The notes under the pieces are model-generated. The model saw only the letters and a program-made list of their open reading frames with translations, was not told the origin of the DNA and ran no database searches. From the NCBI GenBank assembly GCA_964427955.1, contig CAYRWY010000043.1, forward strand, positions 1 through 21,208: a stretch of 21,208 nt of DNA. The letters run 5' to 3'. Below, piece by piece: positions 13,668-21,208 of the stretch. The DNA comes from JACRBK01 sp964427955 (GTDB taxonomy: Bacteria; Chloroflexota; Anaerolineae; Aggregatilineales; Aggregatilineaceae). Numbering within the stretch: position 1 is the stretch's first letter; every line of letters begins with the position of its first letter. Made by a program: the position numbers and the translations under genes.

Positions 13668-15386
13668 ATGAAAAAGCGTTTTATGATCCTGGGTGTGGTC
13701 CTGGTGGCGATCATGCTGGCCAGCAACACGCTGGTGACGGCCCAAGAACCCATCGTGCGGGGCGGCACCATCGTCGTCAGCGAAGGCCAGCAGGCGGCCT
13801 TTGTGCGCGACTTCAATCCCTACGCTGCCAACCCGATCCGTTGGGCGCGCGGGGCCGTCTATGAACCGCTCATGATTTTCAATGCTCCCCAAGCCGAGTT
13901 GACCCCCTGGTTGGCCACCGGCTACAGCTACTCGGACGACCTGCTGACCCTGACGTTCACGCTCCAGCAGGGCGTCAAGTGGTCGGACGGCGAAGACTTC
14001 ACCGCCGCCGACGTCGCGTTCGCGCTGAACATGGTCAAGCAATTCCCGGCCCTGGATCGCAACGGGGTGGTGCCCTATCTCGACAGCGTCGAAATCGTCG
14101 ATGAGTACACGGTCGCTATCCACCTGACCCAGGTTTACACCCTGGCCCACTACTCGTTTGCCATGACCTGGCCGCTGCCCGAACACATCTGGTCGAAGAT
14201 CGCCGATCCGACCATCTATGTGGACGAGCACCCCGTGGGCACCGGGATGCTCACGAATGTCAAGACCGTCAACGAGCAGGTGATGGAACTCTGCCGCAAC
14301 GAGAACTACTGGCAGATGGGCGAAGATGGCCAGCCGCTGCCCTACATCGATTGTATGCGTATGCCCGTGTACCCCGGCAACGATCCGGCCAATCTGGCGG
14401 CTGACAACGGCGAGATCGACTGGATTGCCAACTTCATGCCCGACATCGAAATCACCTTCGTTTCCGCCGATCCCGAACACAACCACTACTATTTCTGGCC
14501 GGGGTCGAACGTCGTCTCGCTGTATTACAACACCACCAAGCCCCCCTTCAGCGACCTGGCGTTTCGTCAGGCGTTGAGCATGGCGGTCGATTACGACTCG
14601 GTCGTCAACATCGGGATGTACGGTTACGCCGTGGTCGCGTCGCCCGTCCTCCTCAGCCCGGCGTTCGAAGCGAAGTGGAACCAGGACGCCCTGGCGAAAG
14701 CCGCCGAAATTGGTCTCGGCGTGTACGATCCTGACCGTGCGATGGACGCGCTCGACGCCGCGGGTTACAAGGATGCCGATGACGATGGGTGGCGGGATAA
14801 CCCTGACGGGTCGGAGCTGTCGTTCAAGGTCCAGGTGGTCACCGGGTGGACCGACTGGGTGACCAGCGTCCAGATTATCAGCCAGAATTTCCAGGATGTG
14901 GGACTGAATGCCAACATCGACGTGCTGGACCAGGGCGTGTGGCTGAACAACCTGCAAACCGGCACGTACGACAGCTCGATTGGCTGGGGCACAGCGGGTG
15001 ATCCCACCGGGTGGTCCACGATCCGCAATGTGATCGACAGCGGTATGATCGCCCCCGACGGCACGGCGCAGGCGCAGCTTTGGAGCCGCTGGACCAGCCC
15101 CGAAACCGACCAACTGCTCAAGAACTTCGTGAGCACCATCGATCCCGAGGTTCAGAGCGACATTCTGAACAAGCTCCAGATGGCGATTGTGGACAACGTC
15201 CCGGTCATCCCTCTTTTCCCTGGGCCGACCTGGTACGAGTGGAACGACTCGCGCTTCACCGGCTTCCCGACGGTCGAAGACTACTATGTCCAGGGCAGCT
15301 CGTGGACCCAACAGCCCGATCAATTCATCATCGTGCTGGCGAGACTGCACTGCATCAGCGAGAAAACCTGCGAGCAAGCCCAATAA
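13668..15386 (+). CDS. Extracellular solute-binding protein family 5 (oligopeptide/oligosaccharide ABC importer)
   Basis: A 572-residue exported binding protein of normal length for the family. A signal peptide (MKKRF, hydrophobic 6-18) ends near LVTAQ, and there is no lipobox Cys. The mature part begins with VRGGTIVVSEGQQ and has the family landmarks ATGYSYSDDLLTLTFTLQQG, VKWSDGEDFTAADVAFAL and KPPFSDLAFRQALSMAVDYD. The family captures peptides, nickel or, in many thermophiles, oligosaccharides. The LacI-type operator upstream favours a sugar, as inference. ATG 13659 is in frame but abuts the AAGGAG ribosome site; ATG 13668 stands 9 bases after it and starts a proper signal peptide, so it is chosen. 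It is first in a five-gene operon. Confidence 0.94.
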   Translation: MKKRFMILGVVLVAIMLASNTLVTAQEPIVRGGTIVVSEGQQAAFVRDFNPYAANPIRWARGAVYEPLMIFNAPQAELTPWLATGYSYSDDLLTLTFTLQQGVKWSDGEDFTAADVAFALNMVKQFPALDRNGVVPYLDSVEIVDEYTVAIHLTQVYTLAHYSFAMTWPLPEHIWSKIADPTIYVDEHPVGTGMLTNVKTVNEQVMELCRNENYWQMGEDGQPLPYIDCMRMPVYPGNDPANLAADNGEIDWIANFMPDIEITFVSADPEHNHYYFWPGSNVVSLYYNTTKPPFSDLAFRQALSMAVDYDSVVNIGMYGYAVVASPVLLSPAFEAKWNQDALAKAAEIGLGVYDPDRAMDALDAAGYKDADDDGWRDNPDGSELSFKVQVVTGWTDWVTSVQIISQNFQDVGLNANIDVLDQGVWLNNLQTGTYDSSIGWGTAGDPTGWSTIRNVIDSGMIAPDGTAQAQLWSRWTSPETDQLLKNFVSTIDPEVQSDILNKLQMAIVDNVPVIPLFPGPTWYEWNDSRFTGFPTVEDYYVQGSSWTQQPDQFIIVLARLHCISEKTCEQAQ

Positions 15387-15430
15387 AGTAGATAGGAGCT
15401 GGAAGGGCAATGTAATCCAACAATTGAGTG

Positions 15431-15516
15431 CGGAGATCCGGCCTCACCCCTAAATCCCCTCTCCAACAGAGTTGGCGAGGGGACTTGTCCGGCGTGCCAA
15501 CCACTCGCGATCTCCG
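15431..15516. repeat. Interspersed hairpin repeat (REP/MITE-like) between binding protein and permease genes
   Basis: A 12-bp stem with one mismatch, CCCCTCTCCAAC (15456-15467) and GTTGGCGAGGGG (15471-15482), has an AGA loop. It is bracketed by an outer perfect inverted repeat, CGGAGATC (15431-15438) and GATCTCCG (15509-15516). The stretch CCCCTAAATCCCCTCTCC resembles a hairpin I recall as scattered in Chloroflexota and cyanobacterial genomes. It may act as an mRNA stabiliser or partial terminator that lowers permease expression relative to the binding protein. Confidence 0.6.
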
Positions 15517-15569
15517 TGCTATGTTATCCCTTCCAGCCCTCTTTTTTTGGAAATTTTGAGGATATCACC

Positions 15570-16544
15570 ATGCGCTTTCTAGTCCGGCGTTTTATCTTTT
15601 ACCTGATTGCGGCCTTTGCGGCGATAACGATCAATTTCTTTTTGCCTCGCATGATGGTGGGCGACCCGGTACAAATGATGCTCGGCAGATTCCAAGGGCG
15701 CATGGACCCGAGTACCTACGCCTCCCTCAAGGAAACTTTCGGTTTTGTGGATGGGCCTATCACGGAACAATATTTCTCTTACTTGAAACACCTGGCAAAG
15801 GGCGACCTGGGTCTCTCGCTGGCCTACTATCCGTCGCCGGTATCGGCAGTGATTGGTCCCAGCGTCCTGTGGACCCTGCGCCTGCTGGGACTGGCGACGA
15901 TCATCTCTTACGTGCTCGGTACCGGATTGGGAATGCTCGCGGCGTGGCGCCGGGGGAAGTTCATCGATAGTTTTGTGCTGCCGGTGGCGAGCGCCTTGAG
16001 CGCCTTTCCATTCTTCTGGATAGCGATGCTGGTGGTCTACGAATTTGCCTTTGTCAAAGGCTGGTTCCCTATCACCCACTCGTATGATATCAAGCTCGAC
16101 AAAGACTGGTCCGACCCCAGTTTCGTACAAAGCGTGATCAAACATGGCTTCTTGCCGATGATGACCGTCGTGGTGACGGCGCTGGGCGGGTGGATGCTGG
16201 GAATGCGCAACAACATGATCGGCGTGCTGGCGGAAGACTACATCACGATGGCCCAGGCTAAAGGACTGTCGGATCGCCGGGTGATGTTCACGTATGCAGC
16301 GCGAAATGCGATCCTGCCGAGTCTGACCGGGTTTGCCATGTCGCTGGGGTTTGTGATTGGAGGGGCGCTCGTCGTCGAACTGGTCTTCGCTTATCCGGGC
16401 ATGGGATATACCTTGTTGGCCTCCGTCACCGGGCGCGATTACCCCTTGATGCAAGGGGTGTTTTTGATGATCACGCTGTCGGTGTTGATCGCGAATTTCC
16501 TGGCTGACGTGGCGTACGTGCTGCTCGATCCGCGCGCCCGCTAG
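15570..16544 (+). CDS. ABC importer permease, DppB/OppB type
   Basis: A 324-residue permease. It has the family-typical start MRFLVRRFIFYLIAAFAAIT (TM1), then FFLPRMMVGDPVQMML, an extracytoplasmic segment, and further helices near 95-125, 135-165, 190-210, 245-275 and 290-315. The EAA-like cytoplasmic loop that contacts the ATPase is DYITMAQAKGLSDRRVMFTYA. With the next permease it forms the membrane channel of the importer. ATG 15570 has GAGG 8 bases upstream and starts at the conserved N terminus. An in-frame ATG 54 bases earlier would add an atypical extension and has no ribosome site. The 183-base gap before it carries the hairpin repeat. Confidence 0.94.
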   Translation: MRFLVRRFIFYLIAAFAAITINFFLPRMMVGDPVQMMLGRFQGRMDPSTYASLKETFGFVDGPITEQYFSYLKHLAKGDLGLSLAYYPSPVSAVIGPSVLWTLRLLGLATIISYVLGTGLGMLAAWRRGKFIDSFVLPVASALSAFPFFWIAMLVVYEFAFVKGWFPITHSYDIKLDKDWSDPSFVQSVIKHGFLPMMTVVVTALGGWMLGMRNNMIGVLAEDYITMAQAKGLSDRRVMFTYAARNAILPSLTGFAMSLGFVIGGALVVELVFAYPGMGYTLLASVTGRDYPLMQGVFLMITLSVLIANFLADVAYVLLDPRAR

Positions 16545-16567
16545 ATTTTAGAGAAGAATTGGACACT

Positions 16568-17503
16568 ATGGAACACAATCTGCCAACCTCACAGCCGGTC
16601 GTGGGTCGCTCCCAACGAGGACTGCGGGTTCCTAAATTCTACGTCCCGGACTCAGTACACAGCTTCGCGCGGAATAAAAAAGCCTTGTTGGGTACCGCGA
16701 TCATGTTGTTTTTCATCTCTGTCGCCTTGTTGGCCCCGGAAATTGCCCCGATTTCGGGCCGCCAGGGGGCCAACAAAATGGTCGGGCGACCTCATGAAGC
16801 CCCCAGCGAAGAACATCGCTTCGGCACGACGCGACGGGGCCAGGATGTTTTCACCCAGGTGGTATGGGGGACGCGCAAATCGCTGTCGGTTGGCTTCGGC
16901 TCCGGCACAGGGATCATCATCATGTGCATTCTCGTCGGCGTGACTGCCGGGTACATGGGCGGCATCGTCGATGAAATTCTGTCCTTGTTCATGAATATTT
17001 TCCTGGTCTTGCCAGCCTTACCCTTGATCATCGTCGTTTCCGGCTGGGTAGAACAGCCTGGTCCCACGACGGTGGGGTTGGTCTTGACCGCTACCGGTTG
17101 GGCCTATGGCGCGCGCGTGCTGCGTTCCCAAACGCTCATCCTGCGCAACAGCGAATTCGTGGCCGCCGCCCGTGTGGCGGGCGAACCAAGCTGGCGTATT
17201 ATTCTGTTCGAAATCCTGCCGAACATGATCTCGCTGACCGTCTCCAGTTGGATCGGCGCGGCCATCTTCGTCATCGTGACCGAAGCGACGCTGGCCTTCT
17301 TGGGGTTGGGCAACCCGAACGCCGTCTCCTGGGGCACCTCGTTGTACTGGGCGCAGAATGACCAGGCCCTGCTGACCCACGCCTGGTGGACCTTCTTCTT
17401 CCCTGGGGCGTGCATCGCCCTGGTGGGGTTCAGCCTGACGATGATCAACTACGGCATCGACGAAATCTCGAATCCGCGCCTGCGTTCGGGCGAAGGAGCA
17501 TAG
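16568..17503 (+). CDS. ABC importer permease, DppC/OppC type
   Basis: A 311-residue permease. After a short cytoplasmic head (FARNKKALLGTAIMLFF begins TM1 near 40) it has HRFGTTRRGQDVFTQVVWGT, the marker of DppC-type proteins. Helices follow near 110-135, 140-165, 175-190, 220-245 and 270-295. The EAA-like loop is EFVAAARVAGEPSWRIILFE. It pairs with the preceding permease. A TTG at 16559 would extend it by three codons, but the ATG at 16568 is the more likely start. It begins 23 bases after the DppB stop, and the following ATPase starts 4 bases after its stop. Confidence 0.94.
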   Translation: MEHNLPTSQPVVGRSQRGLRVPKFYVPDSVHSFARNKKALLGTAIMLFFISVALLAPEIAPISGRQGANKMVGRPHEAPSEEHRFGTTRRGQDVFTQVVWGTRKSLSVGFGSGTGIIIMCILVGVTAGYMGGIVDEILSLFMNIFLVLPALPLIIVVSGWVEQPGPTTVGLVLTATGWAYGARVLRSQTLILRNSEFVAAARVAGEPSWRIILFEILPNMISLTVSSWIGAAIFVIVTEATLAFLGLGNPNAVSWGTSLYWAQNDQALLTHAWWTFFFPGACIALVGFSLTMINYGIDEISNPRLRSGEGA

Positions 17504-17507
17504 CGTC

Positions 17508-18536
17508 ATGGGCAACTTTGTCGATTACACGACCGACCCGCTGCTGTCGATCCAGGATCTGCAAGTCGAATACCGGACGCGGCGCGGCGCCGTGCGCGCG
17601 GTCGATCATATGTCGTTCGATATCTGGCCCGGCGAGGTCTTCGGGTTGGCCGGAGAATCCGGCTGCGGCAAATCCACCACGGCCCATGCTATCGTGCGCC
17701 TTCTCAAACCTCCGGCGTATATCACGGGCGGCAAGGTGCTGTTCATGAACTGGGATGTACTGGCCATGAACGCCATGAGCCTGCAAAAATTCCGCTGGGA
17801 GAATATTTCCATCGTGTTCCAGAGTGCGATGAATGCCCTCAACCCGGTGTTGACGATTGGGACCCAGATCACCGACGTGATCCAGGCCCACACCCGGCAG
17901 CGTAAAGCCCAGGCGCGCGCCCGCGCCCTTGAGCTGCTGGAAATTGTCGGGATCGAGGCCCGGCGTCTCAACAGTTACCCGCACCAACTGAGCGGCGGGA
18001 TGCGCCAGCGCGCCGTCATCGCGATTGCGCTGGCCCTCCGGCCCCAGATGATCATCATGGACGAGCCGACCACCGCCCTGGATGTGGTGGTTCAGAAACA
18101 AATCTTACAGAAAATCCGGCATCTCAAAGACGAGTTAGGCTTTTCGATCCTCTTCATCACCCACGATCTGTCGCTCCTGGTGGAGTTTTCGGACCGGATC
18201 GGGATCATGTATGCCGGGGAACTGGTAGAAACCGCTTCCTCGCAGACGATTTTCAACGACCCGCAGCACCCCTACACCTACAAACTGATGAACTCGTTCC
18301 CCACCGTGCGTGGACCGAAACAGGAATTGCTGGGCATTCCCGGCACACCGCCTAACCTGATCGCTCCACCCCGCGGCTGTCGTTTCCATCCACGCTGCGA
18401 GCTGGCGATCACCGGGACGTGTGACGTGGTACGGCCCAGGATGGTCGAGGTCGGGCCGAAAAACAGCGTCGCCTGTCACCTCATCGACCACCCGGAACAA
18501 ACGCTTCATCAGGGAGAAGATCAGGTCGTACCATGA
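17508..18536 (+). CDS. ABC importer ATPase, DppD/OppD type
   Basis: A 342-residue ATPase with Walker A GESGCGKST (about 50-58), Q-loop VFQSAMNALNP, signature LSGGMRQR, Walker B MIIMDEPTTALD and switch His in FITHDLS. The C-terminal oligopeptide-transporter extension contains GCRFHPRCELAITGTC; its Cys residues in OppD/DppD-type proteins are known to bind an Fe-S cluster in some members. Partner of the ATPase at 18533 in a heterodimer that powers the two permeases. GGAG lies 9 bases upstream of the ATG, and its stop overlaps the next start (ATGA). Confidence 0.95.
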   Translation: MGNFVDYTTDPLLSIQDLQVEYRTRRGAVRAVDHMSFDIWPGEVFGLAGESGCGKSTTAHAIVRLLKPPAYITGGKVLFMNWDVLAMNAMSLQKFRWENISIVFQSAMNALNPVLTIGTQITDVIQAHTRQRKAQARARALELLEIVGIEARRLNSYPHQLSGGMRQRAVIAIALALRPQMIIMDEPTTALDVVVQKQILQKIRHLKDELGFSILFITHDLSLLVEFSDRIGIMYAGELVETASSQTIFNDPQHPYTYKLMNSFPTVRGPKQELLGIPGTPPNLIAPPRGCRFHPRCELAITGTCDVVRPRMVEVGPKNSVACHLIDHPEQTLHQGEDQVVP

Positions 18537-19540
18537 GCGCGAACGAGCAGCCCATTCTCGAAACTTACCAACTGACGAAGCATTTCCACACCGGAAATGC
18601 ATTCTCACACACGGTGGTAAAAGCCGTGCGCGATGCCAGCCTGCAACTCTACCCGGAAAGAGTGACCGCCCTGGTCGGCGAAAGTGGCAGCGGCAAAAGC
18701 ACGATTGTGCGGATGTTGGCCCGGCTGTACGAGCCTACCAGCGGCAATATTCTCTATGCGGGTAGGAGCGTCCTCAGCCAACGCAGCCGCCCGGCGCTGC
18801 TGCGCTACCGGAGCCAGGTCCAGATGATTTTCCAGGACCCCTTCTCATCGCTCAATCCGGCGCACCGGGTCAGCTACATTTTGGAGCGCCCGTTGCGCCT
18901 CCATCACAAAGCGCCGCCCGGCCTGCTGCGTGCCACGCGGCGCCAGATTATGGAACTGCTTGAGCAGGTGGCGCTCACGCCGGTGGAGGATTTCATCGAT
19001 AAGTACCCGCACCAGTTGAGCGGCGGCCAGCGCCAGCGGGTCGCCATTGCGCGCGCGCTCGCCGTCGAGCCGAAAGTCATCCTGGCCGACGAACCGATCT
19101 CGATGTTGGACGTCTCGATCCGGCTGGGGGTGCTGAATCTGATGGATCGCCTGCGCCGCTTTCATGGCATCGGTTTCCTCTACGTCACCCACGATCTCGC
19201 CAGCGCGCGCTACTTTGCGGATGAAATCCTGGTCATGTACGCCGGAAGTATCATCGAAAAGGCCGACAGCGAAGAACTGATTCAGAATCCCAAACATCCC
19301 TACACGCAGCTCTTGCTGAGCGCCGTGCCCGACCCCTCGCGCGGCCTGCGGACCAAGGATGTGGAGATTAAGGGAGAAATCCCCGACCTGGCCGAACTCG
19401 GCGACTACTGCCCGTTTGCCGCTCGCTGTTCCCAAGTCATGGATCAATGCTGGCAGACCATCCCGCCGATCACGGCATTCGCGGACGGGAGTTGGACGCG
19501 CTGCTACCTCTTCCCCAGCGAGAACACGGGGGAAGCGTGA
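18533..19540 (+). CDS. ABC importer ATPase, DppF/OppF type
   Basis: A 335-residue ATPase with Walker A GESGSGKST, Q-loop IFQDPFSSLNP, signature LSGGQRQR, Walker B VILADEPISMLD and the switch His in VTHDLA. The C-terminal extension ends with CPFAARCSQVMDQCW. Walker B is followed by Ser-Met-Leu-Asp instead of the more usual Ser-Ala-Leu-Asp, with the D-loop Asp kept. The start overlaps the stop of the DppD-type gene by ATGA, so the two are translationally coupled. It is the last gene of the operon, and a strong terminator lies about 20 bases after its stop. Confidence 0.95.
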   Translation: MSANEQPILETYQLTKHFHTGNAFSHTVVKAVRDASLQLYPERVTALVGESGSGKSTIVRMLARLYEPTSGNILYAGRSVLSQRSRPALLRYRSQVQMIFQDPFSSLNPAHRVSYILERPLRLHHKAPPGLLRATRRQIMELLEQVALTPVEDFIDKYPHQLSGGQRQRVAIARALAVEPKVILADEPISMLDVSIRLGVLNLMDRLRRFHGIGFLYVTHDLASARYFADEILVMYAGSIIEKADSEELIQNPKHPYTQLLLSAVPDPSRGLRTKDVEIKGEIPDLAELGDYCPFAARCSQVMDQCWQTIPPITAFADGSWTRCYLFPSENTGEA

Positions 19541-19561
19541 CGAGCAAGCCCATGTATTAAG

Positions 19562-19590
19562 AAAACCGCCCCCAGATCGGGGGCGGTTTT
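19562..19590. terminator. Strong bidirectional intrinsic terminator
   Basis: A perfect 12-bp stem, AAAACCGCCCCC (19562-19573) and GGGGGCGGTTTT (19579-19590), has a 5-base loop. It is followed by GTTTT on the plus strand and by TTTTCTTAAT on the minus strand. It ends the importer operon and also lies just past the stop of the convergent TolB-like gene. Confidence 0.93.
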
Positions 19591-19610
19591 GTTTTGGACG
19601 AGAGTAGTTG

Positions 19611-21208
19611 TTACTTGTTCTTAGCCGGACGCGGGAGCGATCCGGCGCGGCTGCCGTCTTCCTCGTTCGGGTTGTTCTGCGGGAACTGGTCGGAGTACTG
19701 CTCATTCGTGAGCTGCGTCGCCTGGGTCAGAACGTCGATTGCGGGCGTCTCCATCGGCAATGTGTCGGCCTTGAAGAGGTTGGAATCTTCCGTAATGTCG
19801 GACGTGAAGATGACCATCGGCGCCGAGCAGTCCCAGGTCGGGGCATAGTCGGCGATAGTGTTGTTCGTCAACTGGCGCGTCTTGCCGGTGGCGACTTCAT
19901 AGATGTAGATATCCAGATCGCCATCCGCGTTGGACTGGTAAGCGATCAGACTGTCGTCCGGGGAGTATACCTGCAAAGACGCATCACCCGCCGGATCAGA
20001 GATGGCATGGACATTCGTGCCGTCCGCGTTCATCATATAGATTACACCATTTTCGCCGTCACGGAATGAGCGGAAGATGATCGTCTTTCCGTCGTGCGAA
20101 TACTGCGGATCGAGATCGTCACCCGTACCATCGCTCAACAGCGTGACTTCCAGCGTGCTGACATTCAGCTCGTAGATCTGCCAGAAGCCCGTGCGATCAC
20201 TCTGGAAGAGCAGAGTCGAGCCATCGGACGACCAGAACGGGGAGATGTCGCTGGCGGGATCGTTGGTCAGGCGCTTTTCGACGCCGGTGGCCACATCCAT
20301 CATGTACAGTTCCCAGTTGCCGTCCCGCGACGACTCGTAGACGATGAAGTTGCCTACCGGCGCCCAGACCGGATGGATATCCATCGCATCGGTCGTATAG
20401 GTCACACGCTGCTGGAACTTGCCATCCGCCGTGCCGACGTAGATTTCCCAGTTGCCGTCGCGCGTACTGGCGAAGGCGAGCCACTCGGAGTCCGGCGCAC
20501 GCGTGGGCGATACGTCGTAGGCACGCGGCCCAGTACCTTTCGACAGATTCGCATCGGCGCCTGGTTCGCCAGGCAGTTCACCCAGCCGGAAGATTTCCCA
20601 ATCGCCGGTCTGGTTGGTGTGGTACACGAACCAGTCAGGGCAAACCGCCGCACCGATGGAGATCGGCGTCCAGGGTGGACGAGTTGCTTCAGCAGGCCCG
20701 CAGTTTGCCGGATTCATATCCACAACCGGGAACCCATCAGGGCCGGTTTCGAAGGTTGCACCGCAAACCTGCGACGGCGGCTGCACGCAGTTGCCCTGGT
20801 CGTCCATCACCATCCCGTCCGGGATCGTGCTCTGGACGCCGTCGATATTCGGGCACACATCCTGCGGCGGTTGCACGCAGTTGCCCTGGTCATCCTTCAC
20901 CATCCCGTCCGGGATCGCGGTCTGGACGCCATCGATATTCGGGCACACGTCCTGCGGCGGTTGCACGCAGTTGCCCTGGTCATCCTTCACCATCCCGTCA
21001 GGGATCGCGGTTTGCACGCCATCGATATTCGGGCACACGTCCTGCGGCGGTTGCACGCAGTTACCCTGGTCGTCCATCACCATCCCGTCAGGGATCGCGG
21101 TTTGCACGCCGTCGATGTTCGGGCACACATCCTGCGGCGGCTGCACGCAGTTACCCTGGTCGTCCATCACCATCCCGTCCGGGATCGTGCTCTGGACGCC
21201 GTCGATAT
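19611..21208 (-). CDS. TolB/PD40-type beta-propeller protein with N-terminal 30-residue repeats (5' partial)
   Basis: The reading frame enters from the window edge, so the start is outside; the ATG at 21173 lies inside a repeat and is not the true start. Five units of IDGVQTAIPDGMVMDDQGNC plus VQPPQDVCPN lie in the window, each with two Cys. A linker follows, then a propeller of six or more PD40-like blades with recurring (S/N)xDGxWEIY patterns such as STRDGNWEIY, SSRDGNWELY, SDRTGFWQIY and SNADGDLDIY. The acidic tail is rich in Asn/Pro. No enzyme residues are recognised. By its form it is an extracellular or cell-surface binding protein; the Cys of the repeats may form disulfides. It converges on the importer operon, with the shared terminator between them. 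Confidence 0.85.
   Translation of the reverse strand, partial: IDGVQSTIPDGMVMDDQGNCVQPPQDVCPNIDGVQTAIPDGMVMDDQGNCVQPPQDVCPNIDGVQTAIPDGMVKDDQGNCVQPPQDVCPNIDGVQTAIPDGMVKDDQGNCVQPPQDVCPNIDGVQSTIPDGMVMDDQGNCVQPPSQVCGATFETGPDGFPVVDMNPANCGPAEATRPPWTPISIGAAVCPDWFVYHTNQTGDWEIFRLGELPGEPGADANLSKGTGPRAYDVSPTRAPDSEWLAFASTRDGNWEIYVGTADGKFQQRVTYTTDAMDIHPVWAPVGNFIVYESSRDGNWELYMMDVATGVEKRLTNDPASDISPFWSSDGSTLLFQSDRTGFWQIYELNVSTLEVTLLSDGTGDDLDPQYSHDGKTIIFRSFRDGENGVIYMMNADGTNVHAISDPAGDASLQVYSPDDSLIAYQSNADGDLDIYIYEVATGKTRQLTNNTIADYAPTWDCSAPMVIFTSDITEDSNLFKADTLPMETPAIDVLTQATQLTNEQYSDQFPQNNPNEEDGSRAGSLPRPAKNK
20757..21206 (-). repeat. Five in-frame 90-bp tandem repeats
   Basis: The period is exactly 90 bp, seen from the anchors GTCGATATTC/ATCGATATTC ending at 20850, 20940, 21030, 21120 and continuing at 21201. 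Each unit encodes 30 residues. Differences between units are few: STI or TAI, MVM or MVK, and synonymous changes such as GTC/ATC and TTGCC/TTACC. The last unit diverges (SQVCGA in place of QDVCPN). The array runs past the window edge, so the copy number is unknown. Confidence 0.93.

Noticed and set aside
13512..15410. A 632-codon minus-strand open frame
   Set aside because: It is the exact antisense of the solute-binding protein gene, with His/Arg/Gly-rich composition and no domain pattern.
20757..21208. CRISPR-like periodic repeat
   Set aside because: The 90-bp units are contiguous, in frame and without spacers, so they are coding tandem repeats.

Overview
This window looks like a chromosomal segment from a GC-rich bacterium, most likely a member of the Chloroflexota (Anaerolineae-like). 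The reasons are the soluble LacI-type sensor fused to a chemoreceptor domain, the family-5 solute-binding transporter with a CebR-type LacI operator, the TolB-like surface protein with short degenerate repeats, and a CCCCTCTCC-type hairpin repeat. This is inference from gene style; no rRNA or marker gene is present.

Region 1 (1-2450) is a 5'-truncated soluble receptor: periplasmic-binding-like sugar domain, GAF-like domain and methyl-accepting signalling domain.

Region 2 (2777-9941) is the most interesting part. It is a redox/metal module with its own two-component system. A plus-strand operon encodes a PCYCGC lipoprotein, a small membrane-anchored CuA-type cupredoxin, a membrane-anchored DUF1573 protein with an in-frame UGA, a polyferredoxin membrane protein, and a CuA-cupredoxin/cytochrome c fusion. 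The UGA follows a Cys codon, the frame continues to a proper stop 2 nt before the next gene, and a 17-nt stem-loop starts 12 nt after it. This suggests a selenoprotein with a bacterial SECIS. A NarX-like histidine kinase lies divergently upstream and a NarL-like response regulator lies convergently downstream. Three promoters (the orphan Cys-rich protein at 2777-3694, the operon, and the response regulator) carry the same 7-2-7 inverted repeat, TACGCCA-nn-TGGCGTA or a half-degenerate version. In each case it sits exactly 23 bp from a -10 element. The sites therefore define a regulon visible entirely within the window. The substrate of the module is not evident; copper, thiol/selenol chemistry and electron transfer are implied.

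Region 3 (10378-12740) is a minus-strand operon of two paralogous zinc-free medium-chain dehydrogenases separated by a small membrane-protein gene. That gene is interrupted by an in-frame UGA.

Region 4 (13133-19590) is an oligopeptide/oligosaccharide ABC importer of the Dpp/Opp type (binding protein, two permeases, two ATPases). It is preceded by a good promoter with a LacI-family operator at the start site and a leader of roughly 500 nt, and it ends at a strong bidirectional terminator.

Region 5 (19611-21208) is a minus-strand TolB/PD40 beta-propeller protein, 5'-truncated by the window edge. Its N-terminal part is built of 30-residue (90-bp) near-identical repeats.
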